The position numbers and the translations under genes are program-made. The notes below the pieces were generated by a model that was given only the letters and a program-made list of their open reading frames with translations, was not told the DNA's origin and ran no database searches. 64,000 nt of DNA from UBA7378 sp049611805 (lineage in GTDB: Bacteria; Pseudomonadota; Alphaproteobacteria; RS24), in assembly GCA_049611805.1 (NCBI GenBank), contig JBMZAX010000006.1, forward strand, positions 37,222-101,221, read 5' to 3'. Positions 17,490 through 25,593 of the stretch are shown piece after piece. Each line of letters begins with the position of its first letter. Within the stretch, counting starts at the first letter, position 1.

Positions 17490-18979
17490 CAGACAATATG
17501 ACAGAAAATGCCAATTTGGTTGCCGGTGCCACCGGCGATTGGGAAATCGTTATCGGCCTTGAAGTGCATGCGCAAGTCAGCTCGGACGCGAAATTGTTTT
17601 CCGGCGCGGCCACAACATTCGGTGCCGAGCCGAACACGCAAGTCTCGTTGGTTGATGCGGCCATGCCGGGCATGTTGCCGGTCATTAACTGGAAATGCGT
17701 TGAGCAGGCGGTGCGCACGGGGCTGGGGCTGAAGGCCGAGATTAACCGCTATTCGGTGTTTGACCGGAAAAATTATTTCTATCCCGACCTGCCGCAAGGC
17801 TATCAGATTTCGCAATATCTCCAGCCGATTGTGGGGGAGGGCGAGATTGAGATCGACCTTGAGGCCGGTGTGGTGAAAACGGTCGGCATTGAACGTTTGC
17901 ATCTGGAGCAGGATGCGGGCAAATCGCTGCACGACCAGCACCCCGATTTGAGCTTTGTCGATTTGAACCGTTCCGGCGTGGCGCTGATGGAAATTGTCTC
18001 GCGCCCCGATATGCGCTCGGCGGCCGAGGCGCAGGCTTACGTCAAGAAATTGCGCGCCATTTTGCGTTATCTGGGCACATGCGACGGCAATATGGAGCAG
18101 GGCAGCCTGCGCGCCGATGTGAATGTGTCCGTCCGCAAGCCCGGCGGCGAACTGGGCACGCGCTGCGAGATTAAAAATGTGAACTCCATTCGTTTCATCG
18201 GGCAGGCGATTGAATATGAAGCGCGCCGCCAGATTGATATCATCGAAGATGGCGGCGAGATCGACCAGGAAACACGCCTGTTTGACCCCAAGCGCGGCGA
18301 AACGCGCTCCATGCGCTCCAAAGAAGAAGCCCATGATTATCGCTATTTCCCCGACCCCGACCTGTTGCCCCTGACCTTCAGCGCGGAATTTGTTGAAGAC
18401 ATTGCGCGCTCTTTGCCGGAACTGCCGGACGACAAGAAAAAGCGTTTCATGGAAGAATATTCCCTGTCGGCTTATGATGCGGGCGTTTTGGTGTCGGAAG
18501 CCGAAAATGCCGATTTTTTCGAGCAGGCCGCCAAGGGCCGCGATGCCAAGGCCACGGCGAATATGGTGATCGGCAGCGTGTTTGCCGGACTGAACAAGGC
18601 CGGCTTGACCATTTCGCAAAGCCCGGTGCAGGCCGAGCAAATCGGGCAATTGGTCGATCTCATTTCCGACCAGACGATTTCCAGCCGCATCGCCAAGGAT
18701 GTTTTTGACCTGATGTTTGATGACGGGCCCGATCAGGGCCGCGATCCGGCGGATATTGTCGAGGAAAAGGGCCTGAAACAAGTAACCGATACCGGTGCCA
18801 TTGAAGCCGCCGTCGATGAGGTGATTGCCGCCAATCCCGACAAGGTTGAGCAAGCCAAGGAAAAGCCGAAAATGGCCGGCTGGTTTGTCGGGCAGGTGAT
18901 GAAAGCCACCGGCGGCAAGGCCAATCCGCAAGCCGTGAACCAGCTCGTACTTGCCAAGCTGGGCATCGAAGACCAGTAA
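17486..18979 (+). CDS. gatB: Asp/Glu-tRNA(Asn/Gln) amidotransferase subunit B
   Basis: About 497 residues. It has the N-terminal WEIVIGLEVHAQ signature, the LEQDAGKSLHD segment, the VDLNRSGVALMEIVS block and a C-terminal YqeY-like helical domain (about 340-497). GatB phosphorylates the misacylated tRNA end and transfers ammonia. I prefer the ATG at 17486, which overlaps the gatA stop as ATGA; an in-frame ATG five codons upstream also exists. The gene ends 75 bases before the convergent enoyl-CoA hydratase gene. Confidence 0.97.
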   Translation: MTDNMTENANLVAGATGDWEIVIGLEVHAQVSSDAKLFSGAATTFGAEPNTQVSLVDAAMPGMLPVINWKCVEQAVRTGLGLKAEINRYSVFDRKNYFYPDLPQGYQISQYLQPIVGEGEIEIDLEAGVVKTVGIERLHLEQDAGKSLHDQHPDLSFVDLNRSGVALMEIVSRPDMRSAAEAQAYVKKLRAILRYLGTCDGNMEQGSLRADVNVSVRKPGGELGTRCEIKNVNSIRFIGQAIEYEARRQIDIIEDGGEIDQETRLFDPKRGETRSMRSKEEAHDYRYFPDPDLLPLTFSAEFVEDIARSLPELPDDKKKRFMEEYSLSAYDAGVLVSEAENADFFEQAAKGRDAKATANMVIGSVFAGLNKAGLTISQSPVQAEQIGQLVDLISDQTISSRIAKDVFDLMFDDGPDQGRDPADIVEEKGLKQVTDTGAIEAAVDEVIAANPDKVEQAKEKPKMAGWFVGQVMKATGGKANPQAVNQLVLAKLGIEDQ

Positions 18980-18982
18980 CCC

Positions 18983-19051
18983 GTGCCGCATCTCATCATT
19001 TTGTTTGCGATGAGCTTTGTGGGGCTGCTGGCTTCCTGCGTTGTCGGTTAG
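18983..19051 (+). CDS. Possible 22-residue lipoprotein-like micropeptide
   Basis: A GTG-initiated frame of 22 codons begins three bases after the gatB stop. It encodes a hydrophobic helix ending in LLASC, which resembles a lipobox, then VVG and a TAG. No clear Shine-Dalgarno sequence precedes it, so translation would depend on coupling to gatB. It may equally be chance in a short convergent gap. Recorded because small entericidin-like lipoproteins are easily missed. Confidence 0.2.
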   Translation: MPHLIILFAMSFVGLLASCVVG

Positions 19052-19054
19052 GCG

Positions 19055-19858
19055 TTATTTGCCGGAAAAATTGGCGTCGCGTTTTTCGTTAAAGGCGCGC
19101 ACACCCTCCACGAAATCTTTCGAGCGGCCAGCTTCGCGCTGGGCCCAGCGTTCATTGTTGAGCTGCTCTTCATAAGTGCTGTCGACGCTTTCCCAAAGCA
19201 GATTGCGGATCATGCCGAGCGACATCGGCCCTTTGGCAAGTTCACCGGCAAGCGTGCGGGCTTCGCCGAGCAGCGCATCGTCTTCAAAAACGCGGTTAAT
19301 CAGCCCCCACTCAAGCGCGTCATCCGCGCTCAGGCGTTCGCCCATCAGCGTGAGTTCCTTGGCGCGTGCCATGCCCACCAGTCGCGGCAGAAGAAAGGTC
19401 GCCCCGCCATCGGGCACCAGACCGATGCGCCGGAAGGCTTGCAGGAAAAACGCCGATTTTCCGGCCAGCACCATATCGCCCATCAGGGCAAAGCTCATGC
19501 CGACCCCCGCGCACGGCCCGTTGACGGCCGAGACAATGGGGCAGTGCAGGTTGCGCAAGCGCCGCAAAAGCGGGTGGTAGAATTTCTCCAGCCCGGCACC
19601 TGCATCCGGCAGTCGGTTGCTGGCTGCGCCATTTCCTTCGCCCGGATCGCCCGCCATATTTGCGCCCGCACAAAAGCCGCGCCCGGCACCGGTCAGTATC
19701 AGGCAACGAATATTGTTCTCAGCGTCTTCAACATGGTCGAGCGCAAGGTCCAAACTGTCCAGCATGGTCTGGTTTATGGCGTTCAGATTATCGGGGTCGT
19801 TGAAGGTGAGCGTCGCAATCTCGCCGTCAATCTCCAGTTTTACAAGTTCGAAGTCCAT
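19055..19858 (-). CDS. Enoyl-CoA hydratase/isomerase family protein (PaaG-like)
   Basis: A 267-residue crotonase-fold protein. The oxyanion-hole segments are RGFCAGANM (near residue 60) and NGPCAGVGMSFALMGD (near 114-129). The active-site loop GLVPDGGATFLLPRLVG carries Asp where PaaG-type isomerases have their catalytic acid and lacks the two glutamates of classical hydratases, so isomerase activity on a ring-opened or unsaturated CoA ester is plausible. It is cytoplasmic. Its start overlaps the stop of the upstream crotonase paralogue by one base (TAATG), so the two are co-translated. The substrate is not known. Confidence 0.88.
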   Translation of the reverse strand: MDFELVKLEIDGEIATLTFNDPDNLNAINQTMLDSLDLALDHVEDAENNIRCLILTGAGRGFCAGANMAGDPGEGNGAASNRLPDAGAGLEKFYHPLLRRLRNLHCPIVSAVNGPCAGVGMSFALMGDMVLAGKSAFFLQAFRRIGLVPDGGATFLLPRLVGMARAKELTLMGERLSADDALEWGLINRVFEDDALLGEARTLAGELAKGPMSLGMIRNLLWESVDSTYEEQLNNERWAQREAGRSKDFVEGVRAFNEKRDANFSGK

Positions 19859-20697
19859 TAGCTCTTTTCCCTTTCGGCTTTGATTTGGGCGGTTTCCACG
19901 GTGCGGAAATCGGGTTTGCGTTTTTCGATAAAGGCGCGCACACCTTCGGCGAACACCGGCTGGTCGCAGAAATGGTGTTGCATGTCGCGTTCATAATCAA
20001 GCTGGGCGTCAAGGCTTTGCAGGTGCGCCTGATCATGGGCCCGCACCGAGGCCTTAATGCCGGTAATCGCGCCATCGGCCAGACGTTCGGCATAAGCGGT
20101 GGCGGTTTCCATCAATTTGTCGTCCGGCAACACTTCCCAGATAAGCCCCCATGCGGCGGCTTTTTCGGCCGACAGGTCATCGCCCAGCAAGGCCATGCCA
20201 TTGGCCCGCGCGCGTCCGACCAAATTCGGCAACATCCATGAAGAGCCGAGATCTGAGATTATGCCGAGCTGGCGCGCGAAAACGAGTTTGAACTTGGCGC
20301 TCTCGGCGGCAATCACAATATCTCCGGCCAGCGCAATGCCCACACCCCCGCCTGCGGCAACACCATTTACCGCGGTAATGACGGGTTTGGAGTTGGATAC
20401 CAATGCGCGCACAAGCGGATTATAGGCGGTTTCCATGGCATTGGCCGTAACATCGCCGCTCGACCAGCCTTCCTTGCTGGGCCATTGCCCGTTTGCCAAA
20501 TCTGCACCGGCGCAAAAGCCACGCCCTTCGCCGGTCACGATAATGGCGCGCACGGCGTCGTCTTTGTCGGCATCGCTGAGCACTTCAATCAGGCGTTCAA
20601 CAATCGGGCGGTTGAGGCTGTTCAGCACTTCGGGCCGGTTGAGGCGCACGGTCAGCACGCCTGTATCGGCAAGCCCTGTGGTCACAATGTCACTCAT
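19858..20697 (-). CDS. Enoyl-CoA hydratase/isomerase family protein
   Basis: A 279-residue crotonase-fold paralogue of the next gene. It shows RGFCAGADL (near residue 60), NGVAAGGGVGIALAGDIVIA and the loop IISDLGSSWMLPNLVG, again with Asp near the isomerase-type position. The C-terminus ends in a basic helix (AQIKAEREKS). The start ATG has GGGGGAT upstream. It lies divergent from the aldehyde dehydrogenase across 144 bases. Acting on acyl-CoA intermediates of fatty-acid or aromatic degradation is inferred from family and context (glutaryl-CoA dehydrogenase and aldehyde dehydrogenase nearby). Confidence 0.88.
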   Translation of the reverse strand: MSDIVTTGLADTGVLTVRLNRPEVLNSLNRPIVERLIEVLSDADKDDAVRAIIVTGEGRGFCAGADLANGQWPSKEGWSSGDVTANAMETAYNPLVRALVSNSKPVITAVNGVAAGGGVGIALAGDIVIAAESAKFKLVFARQLGIISDLGSSWMLPNLVGRARANGMALLGDDLSAEKAAAWGLIWEVLPDDKLMETATAYAERLADGAITGIKASVRAHDQAHLQSLDAQLDYERDMQHHFCDQPVFAEGVRAFIEKRKPDFRTVETAQIKAEREKS

Positions 20698-20789
20698 CTT
20701 TATCCCCCAAAAACAGGGCTACAGGTTAGCTGGTTTGAGCAAAAATAAAAGGCCGAATTCACCAAACCGAATTGATGGGAAACTAGTTC

Positions 20790-20818
20790 TTGGCAAGGCC
20801 TTCAAGTTTTGATTTAGT
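20790..20818 (+). promoter_or_regulatory. Candidate promoter for the aldehyde dehydrogenase gene
   Basis: TTGGCA (20790-20795), a 17-base spacer and TTTAGT (20813-20818) form a plausible sigma-70 promoter about 24 bases upstream of the ATG. The Shine-Dalgarno AGGAGG follows at 20831-20836. Confidence 0.4.
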
Positions 20819-20841
20819 ACTAGAAACGTGAGGAGGAAACT

Positions 20842-22299
20842 ATGAGTGCAGCAGAACAAATTATTGACTTGCCTGAGACGCCGGAAGCTGAAATCCGTCG
20901 CCTTGTTGAGCTACAAAAGAAAGCTCATATTGCCGAAGGGCCGATGACGACGGAGCGCCGCATTGACCTGCTCGACCGTTGCATTGCAATTCTTGTAGAC
21001 AATAAAGACGCGATTGTAGATGCGCTGAACGCCGATTTTGGCAACCGAAGCCCGGAAGGGTCTTTGGCAAGTGATGTCGGCATGACACTGACAGCATTGA
21101 AATATGCCAAGAAAAACGTGCGCAAATGGATGAAATCATCCAAACGCCACTCAATGTTCCCTCTGGGACTTCTGGGTGCCAGCACGCGCGTTGAATATCA
21201 GCCGCTGGGCTGTGTCGGCAATGTTGTGCCGTGGAATTTCCCGTTCAATCTGTGCTTTGGGCCGATGGGCAGCATTTTTGCCGCCGGCAATCGCACCATC
21301 ATCAAACCGTCTGAATATACGCCGCATTGCGCGCTTTTGACGAAGGAGCTGTGCGAGAAATATTTTGATGTTGAAGATGTCGCCGTTGTTCTCGGCGGCC
21401 CCGAAACCGGTGCCAATTTCTCGAAAATGCCGTTCGACCATCTTCTGTTTACCGGCGCGACGGCCATTGCATCGCATGTGATGCGTGCGGCGGCTGAAAA
21501 TCTTGTCCCGGTGACGCTGGAACTGGGCGGCAAATCGCCGGTCATCGTGTCCGAAACGGCGGATATGAAAAAAACCGCGGCACGGGTGATGACAGGCAAA
21601 ACGCTGAATGCCGGTCAGATTTGTCTGGCGCCTGATTATGTCATGGTGCCGGAAGGCAAGGTTGACAATTTTGTGAGCGAGGCGTTTTCGTCTGTCGAGA
21701 CCATGTTCCCGACATTGAAAGACAATGAAGATTACACCTCCATCGTCAATCAGCGCCATTATGAACGCCTGCAAAGCTATCTTGACGATGCGCGCGAAAA
21801 AGGTGCGACCATCGTGGAATTGAACCCGGCTGATGAGGATTTCTCACAGCAGGAGCATCACAAAATTCCGCCGACCATTATCGTTGAGCCGACCGAAGAC
21901 ATGAAGGTCATGCAGGAAGAGATTTTCGGCCCCATTTTGCCGGTGAAATCCTACAAGGCGGTCGATGATGCCATTGGTTATGTGAACGACCATGAGCGTC
22001 CGCTGGGGCTGTATTATTTCGGTGAAGACTCGGCCGAGGAAAACAAGGTTGTAAACTCCACAACTTCCGGTGGTGTCTCGGTGAACGATGTTCTCACCCA
22101 CATCATGCAGGACGATGCGCCGTTTGGCGGTGTCGGCCCGTCGGGCATGGGCTCTTATCACGGGCATGAAGGCTTTGTGAATTTCAGCCATGCCAAAACG
22201 ATTTTCCGGCAGACACCATTTGAGTTTGCTGCCGGCATGCTGCGCCCGCCTTATGGGGACAAGGCCCGTAAGCTCATCAACGGCATGATCAAAAAATAA
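20842..22299 (+). CDS. Aldehyde dehydrogenase, coniferyl-aldehyde dehydrogenase type
   Basis: A 485-residue NAD(P)-dependent aldehyde dehydrogenase. The catalytic cysteine is Cys261 in AGQICLAPDYV, and the general base is Glu227 in TLELGGKSP. LFTGATAIASHVM is the cofactor-binding turn. The NAGQICLAPDYV sequence and hydrophobic C-terminal tail (AGMLRPPYG) fit the coniferyl-aldehyde dehydrogenase (CalB) subgroup, whose members oxidise aromatic or medium-chain aldehydes to acids. The true substrate is inference. A perfect AGGAGG ribosome site lies five bases before the ATG and a strong terminator follows, so this appears to be a single-gene, well-expressed unit. Confidence 0.92.
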   Translation: MSAAEQIIDLPETPEAEIRRLVELQKKAHIAEGPMTTERRIDLLDRCIAILVDNKDAIVDALNADFGNRSPEGSLASDVGMTLTALKYAKKNVRKWMKSSKRHSMFPLGLLGASTRVEYQPLGCVGNVVPWNFPFNLCFGPMGSIFAAGNRTIIKPSEYTPHCALLTKELCEKYFDVEDVAVVLGGPETGANFSKMPFDHLLFTGATAIASHVMRAAAENLVPVTLELGGKSPVIVSETADMKKTAARVMTGKTLNAGQICLAPDYVMVPEGKVDNFVSEAFSSVETMFPTLKDNEDYTSIVNQRHYERLQSYLDDAREKGATIVELNPADEDFSQQEHHKIPPTIIVEPTEDMKVMQEEIFGPILPVKSYKAVDDAIGYVNDHERPLGLYYFGEDSAEENKVVNSTTSGGVSVNDVLTHIMQDDAPFGGVGPSGMGSYHGHEGFVNFSHAKTIFRQTPFEFAAGMLRPPYGDKARKLINGMIKK

Positions 22300-22317
22300 G
22301 AATCTTTTCGGTTCTTG

Positions 22318-22357
22318 GGGTCGCGTGCGTTATTTTGATGCACGCGACCCTTTTTTT
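22318..22357 (+). terminator. Rho-independent terminator after aldehyde dehydrogenase
   Basis: A perfect 11-bp GC-rich stem (22318-22328 with 22340-22350), an 11-base loop and seven T (22351-22357). It lies 19 bases after the stop codon and separates this gene from the glutaryl-CoA dehydrogenase gene. Confidence 0.92.
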
Positions 22358-22390
22358 CGGCGTCACGCGCGAAACAGGGGATAATGACTT

Positions 22391-23587
22391 ATGACTTTTA
22401 GTGGCGAAAAAATCGAAAAATTTTCGTGGGAAGACCCGTTCCTGCTCACTGAGCAGTTGAGCGAGGAAGAACGCCTCATATCGGAAAGCGCGCGCGCTTT
22501 TGCCCGTGAAAAACTTCTGCCGCGCGTTGTTGACGCTTTTGCCGAGGAAACGGTCGAGCCGGAAATTTTCCGCGAAATGGGCGCGCAAGGTCTGTTGGGC
22601 GCAACCGTCGCGCCCGAACTTGGCGGGGCCGGTGCCTCTTATGTTTCCTATGGGCTGATTGCGCGCGAAATAGAGGCCGTCGACAGCGGCTATCGCTCAA
22701 TGATGTCGGTGCAATCATCCTTGGTCATTCATCCCATCAACACATTCGGGTCGCAAGAGCAGAAGGAAAAATATCTGCCCAAGCTGACCAGCGGCGAATG
22801 GATCGGCTGTTTCGGCCTGACCGAACCCGACGCCGGCTCCGACCCTGCGGGCATGCGAACATTCGCCAAGAAAGTCGATGGCGGCTATTGTCTCAACGGC
22901 TCAAAGACATGGATATCCAACGCGCCGGTTGCAGATGTGTTTGTGGTTTGGGCGAAATCTGACGCGCATGACGGAAAAATTCGCGGGTTTATTCTCGAAA
23001 AAGACATGGATGGTCTGACGGCCCCCAAAATCGAGGGAAAAATGTCGCTGCGTGCGTCGGTGACGGGCATGATTATGATGGATGATGTTCATGTGCCGGA
23101 AGAAAACCTTCTGCCGCATGTTGAGGGATTGAAGGGGCCGTTTAGCTGCCTCAACCGGGCGCGCTATGGCATTAGCTGGGGCGCGATGGGTGCGGCGGAG
23201 TTCTGCCTGCACGCGGCGCATGATTATGGGCTTGAGCGCCACCAGTTCAACAAGCCGCTGGCGGCCAATCAGCTTTACCAGAAAAAACTGGCTGACATGC
23301 AAAGCGAGATTGCGCTTGGCTATCAGGCCAGCCTGCGGGTTGGCCGGTTGATGGATGAGGGGCGGTTTGCCCCCGAAATGGTGTCAATCGTGAAGCGCAA
23401 TAATGTCGGCAAGGCGCTCGATATTGCCCGCACCGCGCGCGACATGCATGGCGGCAATGGCATCGCGCAGGAATATCACATCATGCGCCATGCCATTAAT
23501 CTGGAAACGGTAAACACCTATGAAGGCACACATGATGTGCATGCTCTGATCCTGGGTCGGGCGATTACAGGCATTGCCGCTTTTTAG
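22391..23587 (+). CDS. gcdH: Glutaryl-CoA dehydrogenase
   Basis: A 398-residue flavin-dependent acyl-CoA dehydrogenase. The opening FSWEDPFLLTEQL, the VDSGYRSMMSVQSSLV block, the FAD-site GLTEPDAGSDPAGM and the C-terminal catalytic base Glu378 in TYEGTHDVHALILGRA are the hallmarks of glutaryl-CoA dehydrogenase. It oxidises and decarboxylates glutaryl-CoA to crotonyl-CoA in lysine, tryptophan and some aromatic degradation. The crotonyl-CoA could pass to the nearby crotonases and the thiolase at 33343. It is preceded by a GGGGA ribosome site and followed after 11 bases by the reductase fusion. Confidence 0.93.
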   Translation: MTFSGEKIEKFSWEDPFLLTEQLSEEERLISESARAFAREKLLPRVVDAFAEETVEPEIFREMGAQGLLGATVAPELGGAGASYVSYGLIAREIEAVDSGYRSMMSVQSSLVIHPINTFGSQEQKEKYLPKLTSGEWIGCFGLTEPDAGSDPAGMRTFAKKVDGGYCLNGSKTWISNAPVADVFVVWAKSDAHDGKIRGFILEKDMDGLTAPKIEGKMSLRASVTGMIMMDDVHVPEENLLPHVEGLKGPFSCLNRARYGISWGAMGAAEFCLHAAHDYGLERHQFNKPLAANQLYQKKLADMQSEIALGYQASLRVGRLMDEGRFAPEMVSIVKRNNVGKALDIARTARDMHGGNGIAQEYHIMRHAINLETVNTYEGTHDVHALILGRAITGIAAF

Positions 23588-23598
23588 CGAGGCGCTTT

Positions 23599-25593
23599 AT
23601 GGATCGTAAAATCCGCTGGGGCATTCTGGCGACCGGCAGTATTGCCGAAACTTTCGCCCGCGACCTCAAATTGAGCCATCACGGAATATTGGCAGGCGTC
23701 GCCAGCCGCACGCCTGCGCGGGCGCGAGAATTTTGCGACACCCATGGCGGCACGGCAAGCGCAGACTATGCCGCGCTTCTGGCGCGCGATGATATTGATG
23801 CGGTCTATATCGCCACGCCGCATGACGCGCATGTCGTATGGGCGCATCGGGCGCTTGAAGCGGGCAAGGCAACCTTGTGCGAAAAACCGCTGGGGCTCAA
23901 TCAGGGCGAGGTTTTGAGCTTATATGGCACGGCGGCCCGCAAGGGCGTGTTGCTGGTCGAGGCGCTGATGTATGTCATGCATCCGCGCATGCACCTAGCC
24001 CGCAAGCTGCTGGATGACGGTGAAATTGGCACAGTGACGGGTTTTTCGTCGGGCTTTGGGTTTGCCTTTCCGTTCGCCCCCGAACACCGGCTTTACAATC
24101 GTGACCGCGCCGGCGGCGGCATTCTCGATATCGGCATTTATCCGCTGACCGCCGCGCGGTTTTTGCTGGGTGAACCAGCATCGCTGAGCGGTGAAGCGCG
24201 TCTGGCGCCAACCCAAGTTGATGCCGAAGCGCGCGCGCGGCTTGATTATGGAGATTTTTCGGCTGATCTTCATTGTGCGGTGGATACTGAAATTCCGTGG
24301 CAGATTTGCGTGACCGGCACCAAGGGCACAATGACCATTGACCGGCCTTGGCATTCGGCACCGGACAATCAGGCGGTCATCATCACGCTGGAAGACGGCA
24401 CACAAACCATTCATGAAAGCTCCGAGGCGCGCCCGCTTTATGCGGTTGAGGCCGACCATGTGGCCGAATGTATTTTGCGCGGGGCGGGGGCGTCCGAATT
24501 TGTGTCGCCCGATTTTTCGATCAACACCGCCTATTGGCTCGACCGCTGGCGCGAAGCCGGTGGCGTCACATATGCGGCGGATGTGTTGGGCGCTAACGGC
24601 TTTGACGCGCGCCCGCCGCAAGCGGGGCGCTATGGCACCATGCCGCTTTTGCAGTTAAACGGGCTGGACAAGCCGGTGTCGCGGCTGGTGCTGGGCACGG
24701 ACAACCAAATTGATGCGCCGACCATGGCGGCGATGGCCGATGCGTTTTTTGAGCGGGGCGGCACATGCTTCGACACGGCGCATATTTACAGCGGCGGCAT
24801 GAGCGAAAAGGTGCTGGGGGCGTGGATAAAGGCGCGCGGGATACGCGAAGATGTGGTTGTTCTCGGCAAGGGCGCCCATCCGCCCGACTGCACGCCCGAC
24901 GCCATATCGCGCCAGCTTGATGCATCCCTCGACCGGCTGCAAACGGACTATCTCGACATTTACTGCCTGCACCGCGACAACCCCGATATTCCGATTGCCG
25001 AATGGGTCGATGCGCTGCATGCCGAAATGGACAGGGGGCGTATTCGCGTTTTCGGCGGTTCCAACTGGACGGCGGCGCGGTTGGACGCGGCCAATGAATA
25101 TGCCCGGTCCAAGGGGCGGCCGGGGTTTTCGCTGGTGAGCAATAATTTCTCGCTGGCGCGCATGGAACAGCCCGTTTGGGACGGGTGCCTTGCCAGTTCG
25201 ACGGATGATTTTCGCGATTGGCACGCGCGCACGGGGCTTGCGCTGTTTCCGTGGTCGGCGCAAGCGCGGGGGTTTTTCCTCGATTGGGAAAACCGGCCCC
25301 TGTCGGCGGCGCGCCATGGCGCTGACCCGACGCTTGACGAGATGCACCGCGTTTGGGGTTCGCCGGAAAATCTTGAACGCCGCGCGCGCGCCATTGCGCT
25401 TGCCAAGCGTAAAAACACATCTGCCCTGCATATTGCGCTGGCTTATGTGTTGCACCAGCCGTTTCCGACGGCGGCACTTATCGGGCCGCGCACCCCGATG
25501 CAATTGGCCGACAGTGTTGCGGCCTGCAATATTGCGCTGAGTGATGAAGAGGTGAGTTGGCTCGACTTGCGGGCAGAGCCTGCGGGTGGCTAG
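23599..25593 (+). CDS. Fusion: Gfo/Idh/MocA dehydrogenase + aldo/keto reductase
   Basis: A 664-residue two-enzyme fusion. Residues 1 to about 325 are a Gfo/Idh/MocA oxidoreductase: a Rossmann opening WGILATGSIAETFA, the catalytic CEKPLGLN and a DIGIYPLTAARFLLG substrate-domain segment. Residues about 345-664 are an aldo/keto reductase, with CFDTAHIYSGGMSEKVLG (Asp/Tyr), VVLGKGAHP (Lys) and CLHRDNP (His), then the GPRTPMQLADS nucleotide-binding end. Both halves keep their catalytic residues. The combination suggests two consecutive redox steps on a sugar or cyclitol, supported by the adjacent GH3 glycosidase. Its stop is shared with that convergent gene. The substrate is unknown. Confidence 0.92.
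   Translation: MDRKIRWGILATGSIAETFARDLKLSHHGILAGVASRTPARAREFCDTHGGTASADYAALLARDDIDAVYIATPHDAHVVWAHRALEAGKATLCEKPLGLNQGEVLSLYGTAARKGVLLVEALMYVMHPRMHLARKLLDDGEIGTVTGFSSGFGFAFPFAPEHRLYNRDRAGGGILDIGIYPLTAARFLLGEPASLSGEARLAPTQVDAEARARLDYGDFSADLHCAVDTEIPWQICVTGTKGTMTIDRPWHSAPDNQAVIITLEDGTQTIHESSEARPLYAVEADHVAECILRGAGASEFVSPDFSINTAYWLDRWREAGGVTYAADVLGANGFDARPPQAGRYGTMPLLQLNGLDKPVSRLVLGTDNQIDAPTMAAMADAFFERGGTCFDTAHIYSGGMSEKVLGAWIKARGIREDVVVLGKGAHPPDCTPDAISRQLDASLDRLQTDYLDIYCLHRDNPDIPIAEWVDALHAEMDRGRIRVFGGSNWTAARLDAANEYARSKGRPGFSLVSNNFSLARMEQPVWDGCLASSTDDFRDWHARTGLALFPWSAQARGFFLDWENRPLSAARHGADPTLDEMHRVWGSPENLERRARAIALAKRKNTSALHIALAYVLHQPFPTAALIGPRTPMQLADSVAACNIALSDEEVSWLDLRAEPAGG

Noticed and set aside
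17195..18991. A 598-codon minus-strand open frame opposite gatB
   Set aside because: It is a shadow of the GC-rich gatB coding strand; the plus frame has full GatB motifs and the minus product has no recognisable domain or ribosome site.
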